The position numbers were made by a program, and so were the translations under genes. A model generated the notes under the pieces. The model had not been told where the DNA came from, ran no database searches, and saw nothing but the letters and a program-made list of their open reading frames with translations. From assembly GCA_029216955.1 (NCBI GenBank), contig JANAVB010006999.1, forward strand, positions 523,853 through 587,852: a stretch of DNA of 64,000 nucleotides. The letters run 5' to 3'. This stretch comes from Iris pallida (taxonomy: Eukaryota; Streptophyta; Magnoliopsida; Asparagales; Iridaceae). Shown in pieces: positions 10,008-23,321 of this stretch (its first letter is position 1; each line of letters begins with the position of its first letter).

Positions 10008-12859
10008 TATAATGCCACAGTCCCAAAATACGTATAGGACTAGGATACAGTACATGCCAACAACACTTCACAAATGGGCCAAATCTCAAAGTAAGTCCAT
10101 TAGCGAAATGCTTAAGCTGTAAATCATAATAACAACCCAACAATTAATACAATACAAGTCACAGGTCACAGCTAATCTCATCCACACAGAAAATAAGACA
10201 CGATATATCAAGTCTAATAAAATAATACTAATGAGAAAGATCTGTCCAACATGAAATAGAAATAATAACTGTGCGGATAAGACATCCCGAAACCACAGTA
10301 TAAAGAAAAGAATAATCAACTACAGGTCCACTGAAAAAGGAAGAAAATAAAGTATCAGTCTAAAAGAGACATGTCTCAAGAGAAGTCTTCAGCCACTATT
10401 TCGTCCTCCTGCGAACGTACGTCACCTGCCTCGACGCCATAGCCATAAACCTCCGGTACTCCTCGTCTCTAACTAAGCCTGGAGAGATCACCAGCTCCTC
10501 AGGGGACAAGCAAGACACATAATATACATGCCTACCGTACAATAATAACATGCAAGAAAAAGAGAGGAAATAGTACAAGAAAACAATATGAGACTAAGGA
10601 ATAAGTGTAAATGGCATGCCGTCAAGGATAGTACTATCAAGCATGACTAATAGTAAGTCGGGGTAACCGCAGCCCGATGGGATCTCACAGTCCTATAGTC
10701 AGTAGTCGATGGGAAATCTCTAACTATAGTAAGGCTCATTCGCACTCGATGGGAGCTCACGAACGAGGTGGTCAGGTATAGTCACGTCTAATAACAGGTC
10801 AGGGTCAAATCAAACGATCATGACCGGGTCAAGTCAATCAAGTACCGGTAATCAGACTAAGGTCAAGTCCAAGTCAAACAGGTCAGGAGATCATGGCATA
10901 GACAAAACAACACTATCACTAGACATGAACATAATAAGAAAGTAGAACACGTAATATGAAAAAGAGTAAAAATCTACGTGCACGTAAAACTAGAATAACC
11001 ATGACATGGAACAGGAGAAATATGGAACGAAGTAAGATATGAAAAACAACAATATGGAAAAGCATATAAGTACTGTAAAGTTCGGCAAGGTGTACTTGCC
11101 TGGTTCCGTGATGTGAAGATGAAGTCTCGCTCCCGTGTCCACGCCTCCGGAATCCAATGCTCCTAAATAAATTATTTAACTACTTATGAAACTTATAACA
11201 AAACTTAATTAACTAAATTAGTGTTTTAAACTACTTTAACTATATTCAAATATCTCGTAGGACTACTTAAATTGTATAACATACATATGTGTCCAATGAG
11301 ACCTCGGAACACAGTTTTAGGGTTTCCAACTCCCAATTAGTAAGTTATGTTCCTAGTTCAATCATATACTTAAAAATCATATAAAAATAATAAGAATATT
11401 ATTTAAACTAATTTTCTATAGATTTATCTCAGAATTTCTAGAATTTATACTTCTAAAGAATTATACTACTAGTTGTCTATCTGTCACGACCCGCACCCTG
11501 ATTAGGAGCACGAGCACGTTGTTACGTCCAGCCTACGCCGCAGAATCGACGGTAGAACACTGTATATAGGGTCTATAAATACTACGATTAAAACAGATAA
11601 AGGTACCTGTACAGTATATACACTCCGAATGGAGGTGACAAAGCAATACAGTCTCAATCACAAAGTAAAACTAAGGTAGATAGCATGAAAAGAAAATATG
11701 ATAGATGAAAGCAGGAAATAAGTTCGAGATCCACACAAGCCCAAAGCTATACACAATACCACAGAGTCACATAATATATTATAAAATACTATAATATGAA
11801 AGTACTAGCTGGATCGCAGTCCAGACAAACCTAACTAAACTAACTACTCTGGGAGTGCAAAGTCTAGTGGCTCTACTATCAAGCCACGGTCCTGGTCTAC
11901 TCCATCTAACTCGACCCCATAATAGGTCGGGCAATCTGCCTGAGAATGATCTGTAATATATGTCAACGGTATCCTGTCAGGAAAATGAGCAAGTACAAAT
12001 ACTAACAGCAGTTCCATATGAATTGACAAATTCTATAAGAGACAGTATAATGAAATACAAGACAAAATCAACAGAAAATATATATCAAGATGTGAGTACT
12101 AAAAAGGATGACAATATGTTTATATATAGGGCGACTTTGGGACTGTTCGGAAGCCGAGTTACAACCCTTAAACCAAACAAGGATCGGGGTTGTAACCCTT
12201 CTTCCGAGCAGAACTTAGCCTCCTATGATAAATAAATATAAAAGGTGCCTTGAATTATTAGTACGTTATGTGATCGGCTTGGAAAAAACATGTTCAGACT
12301 TTCCATCCGACCGACTATGAACAAGTGATCAATACCAGTGTGAAGAATAAGGCCGATCTCCATGGAAAGTTATGAACAAGTAGCTATGGACAAGTGACGA
12401 GTACAAGTATGAAGAACAAGTGGGAATTTTGATCACACAACCACTAATGACTCCCCATCTCCGAATAGTATACGAATTCGGACATAGCACGTCATGGCAC
12501 GAGATTCCCTAAGAAGGTAGCTACTCCTTCCCAGGAATCGGTGTCAATACAAGTACAAAAACAAGATCGAACAAGTACCAGTATCCCAAGAAAATCCAAG
12601 AATGACATCTCATGACAGGAATCCGGTATATACTAGTCCGTGTAATATCGTGTCTGGAAATCAAGTAAGACACTACAACTGAATCGAATATAGCAGATAT
12701 TAAGACAATGAAAACTATCAGTGAATGTACTCGCCTGTAGTCTTGAGCTGATAAAGTGAACAGACGCTCAGAGTAATCACAGACCTATATATGAGATGCC
12801 ATGAGTCCAAACAGGATTTAATAATGAAAGAAAAGCTAATCTAGACATGATATGCAAGT

Positions 12860-13250
12860 ATAAGTCAAAACTAGGTCAAACCAAGTCACACCAAGCTAAA
12901 CTAGGTAATACTAGGTCATACTGAGCAAACTAGGTCACACTAGGACAACTAAGGTCAAACAAGGTCACAGGAAGTCAATCCAAGTCAAACTAGGTCAATC
13001 TGGGTCAAAGGTTGACTTACAGTTGACTTTTGGTCAAAAAGTCAACTCTGGTCAACTCTAGTCAACAGTGAGTCAACCCTGGGTCAATCCTAGGTTAAAC
13101 TAGTCAAATATTGACTAACAGTTGATTTTCAGTCAACTGGTCAACTCAGGTTTGGTTTCGGTCAATTCTAAGTCAAGTGTTGACTTGAAGTTGACTTTTG
13201 GTCAAAAAGTCAACTCTTAGTCAACGGTCAAGACTAGCCTAAACTAGCCT
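12860..13250. promoter_or_regulatory. Dense TTGAC(C/T)/GGTCAA array in the solo LTR
   Basis: GGTCAA, AGTCAAC and TTGACT occur more than twenty times in about 400 bp, on both strands. TTGAC followed by C or T is the core of the W-box bound by plant WRKY factors. The matching segment is also present in the element 2 LTRs. Whether it acts as an enhancer is inference. Confidence 0.45.
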
Positions 13251-14418
13251 CATCTAGTCATTACCTACCAAGACAACCTATTTCTAAGTCCATCTTAGAA
13301 ACCAAACTCAATATCTTAACAATACCCTATTACCTACATTTACCCTTCACAACGTAAATACCAATAACTTGCCCATTACAAAGAAAACCCCTCTAGATCT
13401 CAGGATACTAGCCTAGGCTTCTTAGGGTAGCTAGACACTATCCTATATAAGATTTATCTACCAAGAAATCTAGGGTTCTTGGGCATCTAATCCATCTTAG
13501 GTCACATGTTGATTATTCAACATTACCTTACCATGTATATCCTAACACTACCTCATCTTCTAACATACTAGCTAACCACCTCACACAAACTCACTCACTT
13601 ACTCACATATGGTTCACACATAGGCTCTCACCTAGGCTCATCCATAGGCTCACACACATGCTCACACCTATAGGCTATTAGCTACATATATAGGCTCACA
13701 TACACATACTCCTATAGGCTAAGTTAGGACTGATTTTATGGACTAATTGGGGTGTCAAAATAGGCTGTCAAATGGGTTGATCTGGGGGCCTAAACATTGC
13801 TGCTATGACACTGAAATAAGGGGCTGATATGGGGCTTTATATAGGTTGATATGTGGGATATCAAAGTGTGCCAAGTGGGGGTTAAAATGGGGTTGATATG
13901 GGCTGTTTTGAGGGACTGTTTGGCTGTCCATTTAGGGTGTTTGGGGACAGCTATATGGCTGAACACAGGCTGGGTTTGGGACTAATTTTAGGCCTATTTT
14001 GGGGCTGTTATTAACAGGTTTGGGACAACTACTGCTGCTGCCATTTGGGGCTAATCAATGGGCTGGTATGGACTGCTATGTGGTGAGTTAAGGGACAGGT
14101 TTTGGACTGCTACAAAGGGTAAAACATGGGCTGATTTGGGGTGGTTTAAGACACTACAAGGGCTGTTAAGGACCGGCTTTGGACAGGTTTTGGGGACTTG
14201 GCTGCTGCCATGGTGGCTCTACTCCCCCTTCTCTCTCTCACATTTCACTCTCTAATCTCTCACTCTCCAATCTCCTCTCAAACCCTCTATACAAACACAT
14301 ATCAACTCCCTCACCACTCTCTATAACACACACACAACACCAACTCCACACTCTCTAAATTCCCTTCCCTTGGCCAAAATCCACACCCCCTTGAACACAT
14401 ACCAAGACACCAATTAAT

Positions 14419-14421
14419 CAC

Positions 14422-14453
<32 letters not shown>

Positions 14454-14557
14454 TATATATATAATATATAAGTCTATATATAAGTCACATATATATACAT
14501 ATATATAATCACAATATATTATATAATATATTTATAATATATATATATATTATATTA

Positions 14558-14600
<43 letters not shown>

Positions 14601-14612
14601 CTTTTTTTTTAT

Positions 14613-14647
<35 letters not shown>

Positions 14648-14650
14648 GAC
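14419..14650. repeat. AT-rich microsatellite region
   Basis: Nearly pure (TA)n with short interruptions. The element 2 LTRs carry a (TA)n tract in a comparable interior position. Confidence 0.9.
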
Positions 14651-17335
14651 TAACATATATATAACCAATATATATATACAATAAATAGATAAATAAATAT
14701 GATACAATATGATACATTGAAGAACACATTAAGAACAATATAAAAATCTGAGATTAAACACTAATAAAATCATTCACACACACATAATATATACATATAT
14801 ATATATATACATATAAAAATTCCTAAATCAGTCCAAAACCTAAAAGCTCCAAAAATGATAAGTTCAAACACAAATAGGTCTCCCTAAAATCTCTACAACA
14901 ATCCTAAATGGGTTCTTGAATGGGGTGGGTCCTATGGGTTCCAAAAATGCATAAATGCAAGGAAAGAAGGAAATAGAGAAGAATTTACCTTTTGAGAGTT
15001 AGATCCCAAGGTTAAATCCCAAGAAAATCAAGTTGAACACAAAGTCCCAAGAAATTTGGACACTCCTCCTTCCTCCTTGCTTCCTACTCCAAGTAGACTC
15101 CTCCTCCTTGAAGGTTTGAGTGAATTTGGAGAAGAAATGAGAAGAAATGGAGGTGAACTCAAGAGTTTAGGGTTAGGGTTTGGGAAGAACTCATGAAGGG
15201 GAGAAATGAGAATGGAAAATGTGAAGTGAAGAGAGAGAAGGCTCTCCCCATGGCCGGCCAGGTATAGGGGCCTTTGGGCATTAGGAAATTGCCCAAAATG
15301 CCCTCATAAGTCTCCTTAGGTCAATTTTAGGTCATAGAAGAAATTGGGGTTAAAAGGGTCAAGTTAAAATCTTCAAATGGACCAATTAAGTCATGTGGGA
15401 CTAGTCTAAATGTATTGGACCAATTTATGAAATTTATTGGGCCATGTCTAGCTAAACTCTGGGTCCCATATAGAATCTAAGCTATCCCGGATCCCCGATA
15501 CAAGTCGGATTGAGTTGAAATTCGAACCCGACTTAAATAATCCCAAAATAATATCATAAATAATAAAAAATTTTAAAAAATATTTGAAAATGAAAAATGA
15601 CAAAAATACTCCTGTTCCTGAAAACTGGGGGTGACACTATCGGGTCGACTAGTCTACCCGAAATTTGTCTAGAACTTCATTAATTATCTAAAATTTTGAA
15701 AACCCTCAAAAATATAATTTAAAAAGAATTAAAATATCCTAAATATCAGAATATAAAATTTTTATGCAAGGGTTGATGGTACTAATGGTTTGGAATCTTC
15801 TAGGTCAACAAGTCACCCGAAAATGACTAGTTTTGACCTATAATTTTTTCGACCAGAATTGAATTGATAAATTCGTGGAAAAATGTTTAAAAATACTAAT
15901 TTAAATATATTAACCTACATAAAATTCAGTTTTGAAAAATTCTTACAAAAACTTATAGTTCATTCACAACGTGGTAAGTTTTGGCTCTACCGAAACATGA
16001 AAATAGCTATCATAATTTATGAAACTTTTATGGGTGAAAATACTACCCAAGAGACATAAAGCACTAATTCTACATAATTAATACCATAACTTCTATAGAT
16101 TTATAGCATAGATTTGAGATGGAAAAATTAGTGTTTCTTACCAAAAGTCCTTGCTAGTTGGGTTGTGGAGGCTTCTCCATGCCAAAGCTCTCACCTTTAT
16201 TGCTATTCTTGCTTTCTAATCCTATCTTGATGAGTTTGGAGGGGTTGGCAATGGTTCTAGATGGTTGGATGGAGAAGATGGAGTTTTTAGGGTTTGTTTG
16301 GTGGAGTTTGGATGGAAACAGGATGAAAAAAAGGAGTTTTTATGGAGGAGAAAGAGTTGTATGATGGAGGGGATGAAGATGATGGATTTGGATGGAGGAG
16401 GTGCTGCCAAAATTTGGAGAGGGGGAGGGGGTTGGTCGGCTATAGAGAGGAAGAGGAAGGGAGAATTAAGTTAGGGTTTGGGTTTGGCTAAAAGTAGGTA
16501 TATATTTGGGCTTTTTGGGTTGCATGCATGTAGTATAATAGGAAACCTATTCCTAATGAGATATTGGCTAAATATACTTAGGGGAGGGCTGTTTTGGTCA
16601 TCCAAGAGTGGCCCCCTTTGATTTGTTTGGGTGTTGGTGAGTTGGCTAATTGATTGATTGATGATTTAAATAAAATGTTTCCTAATATGAAACTAGTTAG
16701 ATTTCTACATATAATGCAATCTAAATCTGAATAAATATTAAATATATATGGTTATTAATATATATATTAATGCCCAATATGTCTAAATAGGTTTGGGTTG
16801 GACTTTGGGTAAAATATAAACTAATGCCAACTAGGATTACACTAGGATTACACGTAGACACTTTCTATAAATAAAAACTTTCCAAAATTAAAAACATATT
16901 AATATTAATAAAATATATATACAAAATATATATCAATATGAAGGTATTTGAGAGTACTACATGTCTATTTAGATTTGGATTTGGTTCGGGTCAAGTCGGG
17001 ACTAAATTGGTACAATCGGGTCTCCTAGAAAGTCAATAATCTAATAATTAAATAAATAAATCATCGGTGGGGGTTAAGTCGCAACTTGACCTGGTTTTTC
17101 TAGTTAGAACACACCTATGGCTTGGCCTTCCCTATCATGGCTAAAACACTAGTCACAACACACGTGTACACTATCCGTGTCACAATTCTTAGTCGTCTTG
17201 TACTCCAAATCTTAACCATGGCTAAGGTCATCTATAATAATAACTATTTAATAAAAAATATTCATAAATTCAATAAAATCCTATTTAAATAAAATTAATA
17301 ATAATAAATAATTCTAAAAATTTAGAGGTGTTATA

Positions 17336-18587
17336 TTCTACCCCCTTAAAAGAATTTCGTCCTCGAAATTAAAATATCTCACTAAGGTAAAGAAAAACAT
17401 GTCTATGGTTCTAAGATGTCTCTAAAGTGTGCTTTGTCTCTATGGTTATTCCTAAGCAAACATGCACCAAACTAGCAGAAACTAATAATCTACTTCTATT
17501 ATTAACACAAAATCAAGTTATTACCTTCCGTTGCCTCTTGTGTCGTTGTTCCGTCTGCAATCCTCATGGCAAAGGCCTATCTTGGTTGTTGTGCTCCTGC
17601 CTGCTGTCTAGCTTGCACAAACTGCATCGCCTGGTCGAGAAGCGGTCCACGCAAATACCCTCCCTCAAACACAAGGGTTGTCTTCCCGGAATAGGTGAAG
17701 ACATAAAATAATAGAGAGTTCAAGGATCGAATACAATTGCGGGGTTTCAAAGGTGATTGAATAGTTCGAAAAAAGAAAGTTATTAAGGCAATTGTGGATA
17801 AGATCCTAGAGGACAAGTATCTGTTAACTATATCTCAATCCACGTAGAATAACCATAAGAAGAGCGAACCAAGTGCACTAGGTTGATCAGACAATAATAC
17901 ACTGATTCTAAATAGACAATATGTTAGTGGGCGTCCCTAATAAAACATATGTCCTGAACAAGCTCGATAAAGAATAAGCTTGCAAAAATAGGCTATAATA
18001 GCAGCATCAGTCAATATAGTTAAATAATATAAGTATGCGAGAATATGATTTGAAAGAAAGCACAAGTAGTTCAAGTTCATCAAGGTCTAAGACTCGTCTA
18101 GTGTTTGTGTCTCTATAGTTTCCCTACCATCATTTTGTCTAAGGGTTGGTCGTCCAATTGGGGTATGGGCCCCTAAGATTCTAGAGTTTAGGTAAGCCTA
18201 TCCTTCTACACTATCTTATATTCAGTGTCATTCAATAATACTTTATTAATTGGGTCATAAGGACATTGGAAGCTACTTGGTGAGGCTTTCTACCCAACTT
18301 TCAAGAGTTTAACTAATAGTGTAACTAAATTAATAGAGCATATATACCTAGGACGAGTCATCTTCCTAAATTCTATTGCACGAGAAATAAGATTTGCGGT
18401 AGGAAAGGAATCAAGCAAGATGTAATTCAAGACAATCAAACGAGAGTTCGAAAATAGAATCAAAGAAGGAGATCAAGTATGTGGATGAGTTCCTATGGGT
18501 CCTTTCTATCCTATTCGCAGGCTCACGTCGATACAGTAACGTAACCGAAGTGATTAACGTAGACCTGCATGGGCCACCACAAAAATA
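17336..18587 (-). other. Internal region of element 1 with polypurine tract and putative primer-binding site
   Basis: On the minus strand, just before the 3' LTR at about 17336-17356, the sequence reads TTTTAAGGGGGTAGAA, a good polypurine tract, preceded by TTCGAGGACGAA as in Tekay/Del elements. At the other end, eight bases after the 5' LTR, TGGTGGCCCATG (18579 down to 18568) stands in the primer-binding position. Element 2 has the same motif. It is not the usual TGGTATCAGAGC, and I cannot name the matching tRNA. Apart from a possible gag scrap, nothing is coding. Confidence 0.6.
17577..17680 (-). pseudogene. Possible gag scrap (Gln-rich)
   Basis: The minus-strand frame reads LLDQAMQFVQARQQAGAQQPR and then stops. 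A similar Gln-rich stretch lies in the internal region of element 2 (near 53860-53930), and chromovirus Gag proteins often have a Gln-rich segment before the zinc knuckle. There is no other support, so this is tentative. Confidence 0.3.
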
Positions 18588-21500
18588 TGTAACGCCCCAG
18601 TCCCAAAATACATATAGGACCATAATATGGTACATGCCAGCAACACTTCACCAATGGGCCAAATCTCAAAGTAAGTCCATTAGCAAAATACTTAAGCTGT
18701 AAATCATGATAACAACCTAGCAATACAATACAAGTCACAGGTCACAGCTAATCTCATCCACACAGAAAATAAGACACAATATATTAAGTCTAATAAAATA
18801 ATACTAATGAGAAAGATCTGTCCAACATGAAATAGAAATAATAACTGTGCGGGTAAGACATCCCGAAATCACAGTATAAAGAAATGAATAATCAACTACA
18901 GGTCCACTGAAAAAGAAACAAAATAAAGTATCAAGTCTAAAAGAGACATGTCTCAAGAGAAGTCTTCAGCCACTATCTCGTCCTCCTGCGAAGGTACGTC
19001 ACCTGCCTCGACGCCAGAGCCATAAACCTTCGGTACTCCTCGTCTCTAACTAAGCCTGGAGAGATCACTAGGTCCTCAGGGGACTAGCAAGACACATAAT
19101 ATACATGCCTACCGTACAATAATAACATGCAAGAAAAAGAGAGGAAATGGTACAAGGAAACAATATGAGACTAAGGAATAAGTATAAATGGCATGCCGTC
19201 AAGGATAGTGCTATCAAGCGTGACTAATAGTAAGTCGGGGTAACCGCAGCCCGATGGAAGCTCACAGTCCTATAGTCAGTAGCCGATGGGGAATCTCTAA
19301 CTATAGTAAGGCTCATTCGCACTCGATGGGAGCTCACGAACGAGGTGGTCAGGTATAGTCACGTCTAATAATAGGTCAGGGTCAAATCAAACGATCATGA
19401 CCGGGTCAAGTCAATCAAGTACCGGTAATCAGACTAAGGTCAAGTCCAAGTCAAACAGGTCAGGAGATTATGGCATAGACAAAACAACACTATCACTAGA
19501 CATGAACAAGATAAAAAAGTAGAACAAGTAATATGAAAAAGAGTAAAAATCTACGTGCACGTAAAACTAGAATAACCATGACATGGAATAGGAGAAATAT
19601 GGAACGAAGTAAGATATGAAAAACAACAATATGGAAAAGCATATAAGTACTGTAAATTTTGGCAATGTGTACTTGCCTGGTTCCGTGATGTGAAGATGAA
19701 GTCTCGCTCCCGTGTCCACGCCTCCGGAATCCAATGCTCCTAAATAAATTATTTAACTACTTATGAAACTTATAACAAAACTTAATTAACTAAATTAGTG
19801 TTTTAAACTACTTTAACTATATTCAAATATCTCATAGGACTACTTAAATTGTATAACATACATACGTGTCCAATGAGACATCGGAACACAGTTTTAGGGT
19901 TTCCAACTCCCAATTAGTTAGTTATGTTCCTACTTCAATCATATACTTAAAAATGATATAAAAAATAATAAAAATATTATTTAAAATAATTTCTATAGAT
20001 TTATCTCAGAATTTTTAGAATTTATATTTCTAAAGAATTATATTTCTAGTTGTCTATCGGGTCGACTAGTCTACCCGAAATTTATCTAGAACTTCATTAA
20101 TTATCTAAAATCATAAAAACCCTCAAAAGTATAATTTAAAAAGAATTAAAATATCCTAAATATCAGAATATGAAATTTTGATGCAAGAATTTCATGGTTC
20201 TAATGGTTTGGAATCTTCTAGGTCAACAAGTCACCCGAAAATGACTAGTTTTGACCTATAATTTTTCTGACCAGAATTGAATTGATAATTCGTGGAAAAA
20301 TGCTTAAAAATCCTAATTTAAATATATTAACCTGCATAAATTCAGTTTTGAAAAATTTCTACAGAAACTTATAGTTCCTTCACAACGTGGTAAGTTTTGG
20401 CTCTACCGAAACGTGAAAATAGCTATCATAATTTATGAAACTTTTATGGGTGAAAGTACTACCCAAAAGACATCAAAACACTAATTCTACATAATTAATA
20501 CCATAACTTCTAAGATTTATAGCATAGGTTTGAGATGGAAAAAAATTAGGATTTCTTACCAAAAGTCCTTGATAGTTGGGTTGTGGAGGCTTCTCCTTGC
20601 GAAAGCTCCCACCTTTATTTCTATTCTTTCTTGCTAATCCTTTCTTGATGAGTTTGGAGGGGTTTTCAATGGTTCTAGATGGTTGGATGGAGAAGATGGA
20701 GTTTTTAAGGTTTGTTTGGTGGAGTTTGGATGGAAGAAGGATGAAAGAAGGAGTTTTTATGGAGGAGAAAGAGTTGTATGATGGAGGGGATGAAGATGAT
20801 GGATTTGGATGAAGGAGGTACTGCCAAAATTTGGAGAGGGAGAAAGGGTTGGTCGGCTATGGAGAGGAAGATGAAGGAAGAATTAAGTTAGGGTTTGGGT
20901 TTGGCTAAAAGTAGGTATATATATGGGCTTTTTGGGTTGCATGCGTGTAGTATAATAAAAAAACCTATTCCTAATGGGATGTTGGCTAAATATACTTGGG
21001 GGAGGACTTTTTTGGTCATCCAAGAGTGGCCCCCCTTTGATTTGTTTGGATGTTGGTGAGTTGGCTAATTGATTGATTGAGGATTTAAATAAAAGGTTTC
21101 CTAATATGGAACTAGTTAGATTTCTAAATATAAATGCAATCTAAATCTGAATAAATATTAAATATATATGGTTATTAATATATATTAATGCCTAACATGC
21201 CTAAATAGGTTTGGATTGGACTTTGGGTCAAATATAAACTAATGCCAACTAGGATTACACTAGGATTACACGTAGACACTTTCTATAAATAAAAACTTTC
21301 CAAAATTAAAAACATATTAATATTAATAAAATATATATACAAAATATATATCAACATGAAGGTATTTGAGAGTACTACATGTCTATTTAGATTTGGATTT
21401 GGTTCGGGTCGAGTCGGGGCTAAATTGGTACAACCGGGTCTCCTAGAAAGTCAATAATCTAATAATTAAATAAATAAATTATCGGTGGGGGTTAGTCACA

Positions 21501-21752
21501 ACTTGGCCTGGTTTTCCTAGTTAGAACACACCTATGGCTTGACCTTCCCTATCATGGCTAAAACACTAGTCACAACACACGTGTACACTATCCGTGTCAC
21601 AATTCTTAGTCGTTTTGTACTCCAAATCTTAACCATGGCTAAGGTCATCTATAATAATAACTATTTAATAAAAAATATTCATAAATTCCATAAAATCCTA
21701 TTTAAATAAAATTAATAATAAAAAATATTTCCAAAAATTTAGGGGTGTTATA
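18588..21752 (-). repeat. 5' LTR of element 1
   Basis: It is 3165 bp, from TGTAACGCCCC (plus-strand left end) to GGGGTGTTATA. Read on the minus strand it is TATAACACC ... GTTACA, so the first dinucleotide has mutated from TG to TA. It is uninterrupted and defines the full LTR of this family. It is followed immediately by the TAATG target duplication at 21753-21757. Confidence 0.88.
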
Positions 21753-21757
21753 TAATG

Positions 21758-23321
21758 CGAAGGAAATGACTTGATTTTCGAGTGGTATATGCCATACCAC
21801 GTATGCGATGAATGACTCGATTCCGAGTGGTAAATGGTATGCTACTTGTGCAATGAATTACATCGACGCGTTATGAGAATTGCAGAAGGTTTGTCCGCAA
21901 CGGACGGGAGAGTACCGAGACTCGATTGGAAATTTGTATGACGGTATGTTGATGCAAGTGTTCTTCGAAAATTGGTTGGGACGATAAGGCGAGACTCGTA
22001 TCAATGAATGATACGTCGGACGAAAATTATAAGTCGGTCAGACGATCGAGACTAGCGGAACGATTATGCCTCGAAGCAATAATCGGATCGACGAAAAAAA
22101 AAAACTCGAACTTACAAATGAGTCGCACGACTTGCGATCTCGATAGAAATGTTGGACGAGGCGAATCTAATCGTACGACTTATGATCTCGATAGAAATGT
22201 TGGACGGGGCAAATTATAATCGGATCGCACGATGTGCGACTTTGGTGAAGAGTTGGTTGATGCGGGTAAATAGTGCCTAATAGATAGTTGGTTACGTTAC
22301 AACAAAACTCATTTGAGTACGACTGAAACACGCAGAAACTTAGAGGGCATGATCATATAACTCGAGGGTTCGATGTTGGATAATCGGTAACTCGGTTACG
22401 CGATCAAAGCTTAATAGAATACAACGAATCGAGAAATGATTTGAGACGTACGGAAACGTTTGTGGAGAACTTGGATGTATGCAATACAAGTTGTCGATGT
22501 TGAAACAGGATCAAAGTTGACCCTTACGCTATTGAAATTGATACGACATATCGAGATTGATACGTAAGAAAATATAAGCACGATGTGAGAATACAAAATG
22601 GAGTGTGCCTCGCGCTATCAAAATTTTGTAAATAACAATACGAGAATGAACGAACTGGTTGATCATGAACTTTGTGATTGATCAAGACGAGACTATAAGT
22701 CATCAATGATTGCTCGATGCGTATAGTATCTCGTGTGTCGACCGCAAATAAGATAGACTCGAACTTAATGTGAGTAGATGCTTCGTAAATTATAGAATCA
22801 TCGACGGTAGTGATGAATCTACTCGGAGGATAGTTGTACATCAGTTGCGCCGATAGGAATGGTTTTATCCGAAATTAGATAGTCGCACAGAAATCGTCGG
22901 AACGTGATTTTGATCCGAAATATGATATAGCATGGTTCGTAGTAAACTGTCCTTCGTCAATGATCCATAATTATCGAGCGTAGCTTCGGGACAGCTGACC
23001 CTAGAAGACTTGACCGCCAAATCAAATTGAATGTTACAGACCGTAAGATGACCCATACGACATCGCATATGAAATTGCATCTATAACAAATATAATGAGG
23101 TGCATGTTGACGATAAGTCTAGGCAATTTTGAGAATCGTGCTACACATGAGCGCGAGTGGTAAGAGAATGACTTACGATTTATGTCGTTAGATTTAGATT
23201 TACCTTGCAATTGAGCTTACGTGGATCAAAATTGTATTCGATATTGCGAGATGGATAAGTTGGGAATTTGGTTAGTGAATTCCTACTCGTTAGGAAATCG
23301 GATGTAAGATGCATCGTAGAG
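21758..23321 (+). other. Internal non-coding region of element Y, right part
   Basis: This continues element Y after the element 1 insertion. It has the same base composition and the same type of hairpin repeats: GTGGTAT/ATACCAC at 21782-21800 and a three-unit array at 22123-22239. No coding sequence is recognisable. It stops near 23321, where the PMD remnant of another element begins. Confidence 0.45.
22123..22239. repeat. Three hairpin units spaced about 50 bp
   Basis: TCGCA-CGACT-TGCGA at 22123-22137, TCGTA-CGACT-TATGA at 22171-22185 and TCGCAC-GAT-GTGCGA at 22225-22239. Units 1 and 2 are followed by the shared stretch TCTCGATAGAAATGTTGGAC. The second unit changed both arms, leaving a G-T wobble. 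Confidence 0.65.

Larger units (their letters stand above)
11482..15636 (-). mobile_element. Solo LTR (4155 bp) inserted into the LTR of element 1
   Basis: It runs from TGTCACGACCC to GGGGGTGACA and is flanked by CTATC at 11477-11481 and 15637-15641. The intact site can be read in the partner LTR near 20055 (GTCTATCGGGTCGAC). In reverse complement it is related to the LTRs of element 2 (49174-53419 and 55390-59678). No internal domain or second LTR is present, so it most likely arose by recombination between the two LTRs of one element. It lacks the extra 180 bp seen at the start of the element 2 LTRs. Confidence 0.85.
10008..17335 (-). repeat. 3' LTR of element 1, interrupted by a solo LTR
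   Basis: It aligns with 18588-21752 along its whole length, apart from the 4155-bp insertion at 11482-15636 and its CTATC duplication. Without these it is about 3.17 kb, essentially equal to its partner. The conserved short reading frames at 16158-16364 and 20576-20812 lie in matching LTR positions and are not genes. Confidence 0.88.
10008..21752 (-). mobile_element. Long-LTR gypsy-derived element (element 1), LARD-like, minus strand
   Basis: Two copies of a roughly 3.17 kb LTR flank a 1.25 kb internal region. The LTRs end in TATAACACC (reverse strand start, mutated from TG) and GTTACA or TTATA. A 5-bp target duplication TAATG is present at 10003-10007 and 21753-21757. The internal region lacks pol and retains a polypurine tract and a possible primer-binding site. 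Long LTRs with a short non-coding interior match the class called large retrotransposon derivatives (LARDs), which must be moved by enzymes of other elements. The tail TTCGAGGACGAA plus T-rich and G-rich tracts is like Tekay/Del chromoviruses, the likely parent. Confidence 0.88.

Noticed and set aside
16158..16364. Frame conserved between two places (also 20576-20812), starting MGCGGFS
   Set aside because: The two places are equivalent positions of the two LTRs of element 1, so likeness comes from LTR identity and not from selection on a protein.
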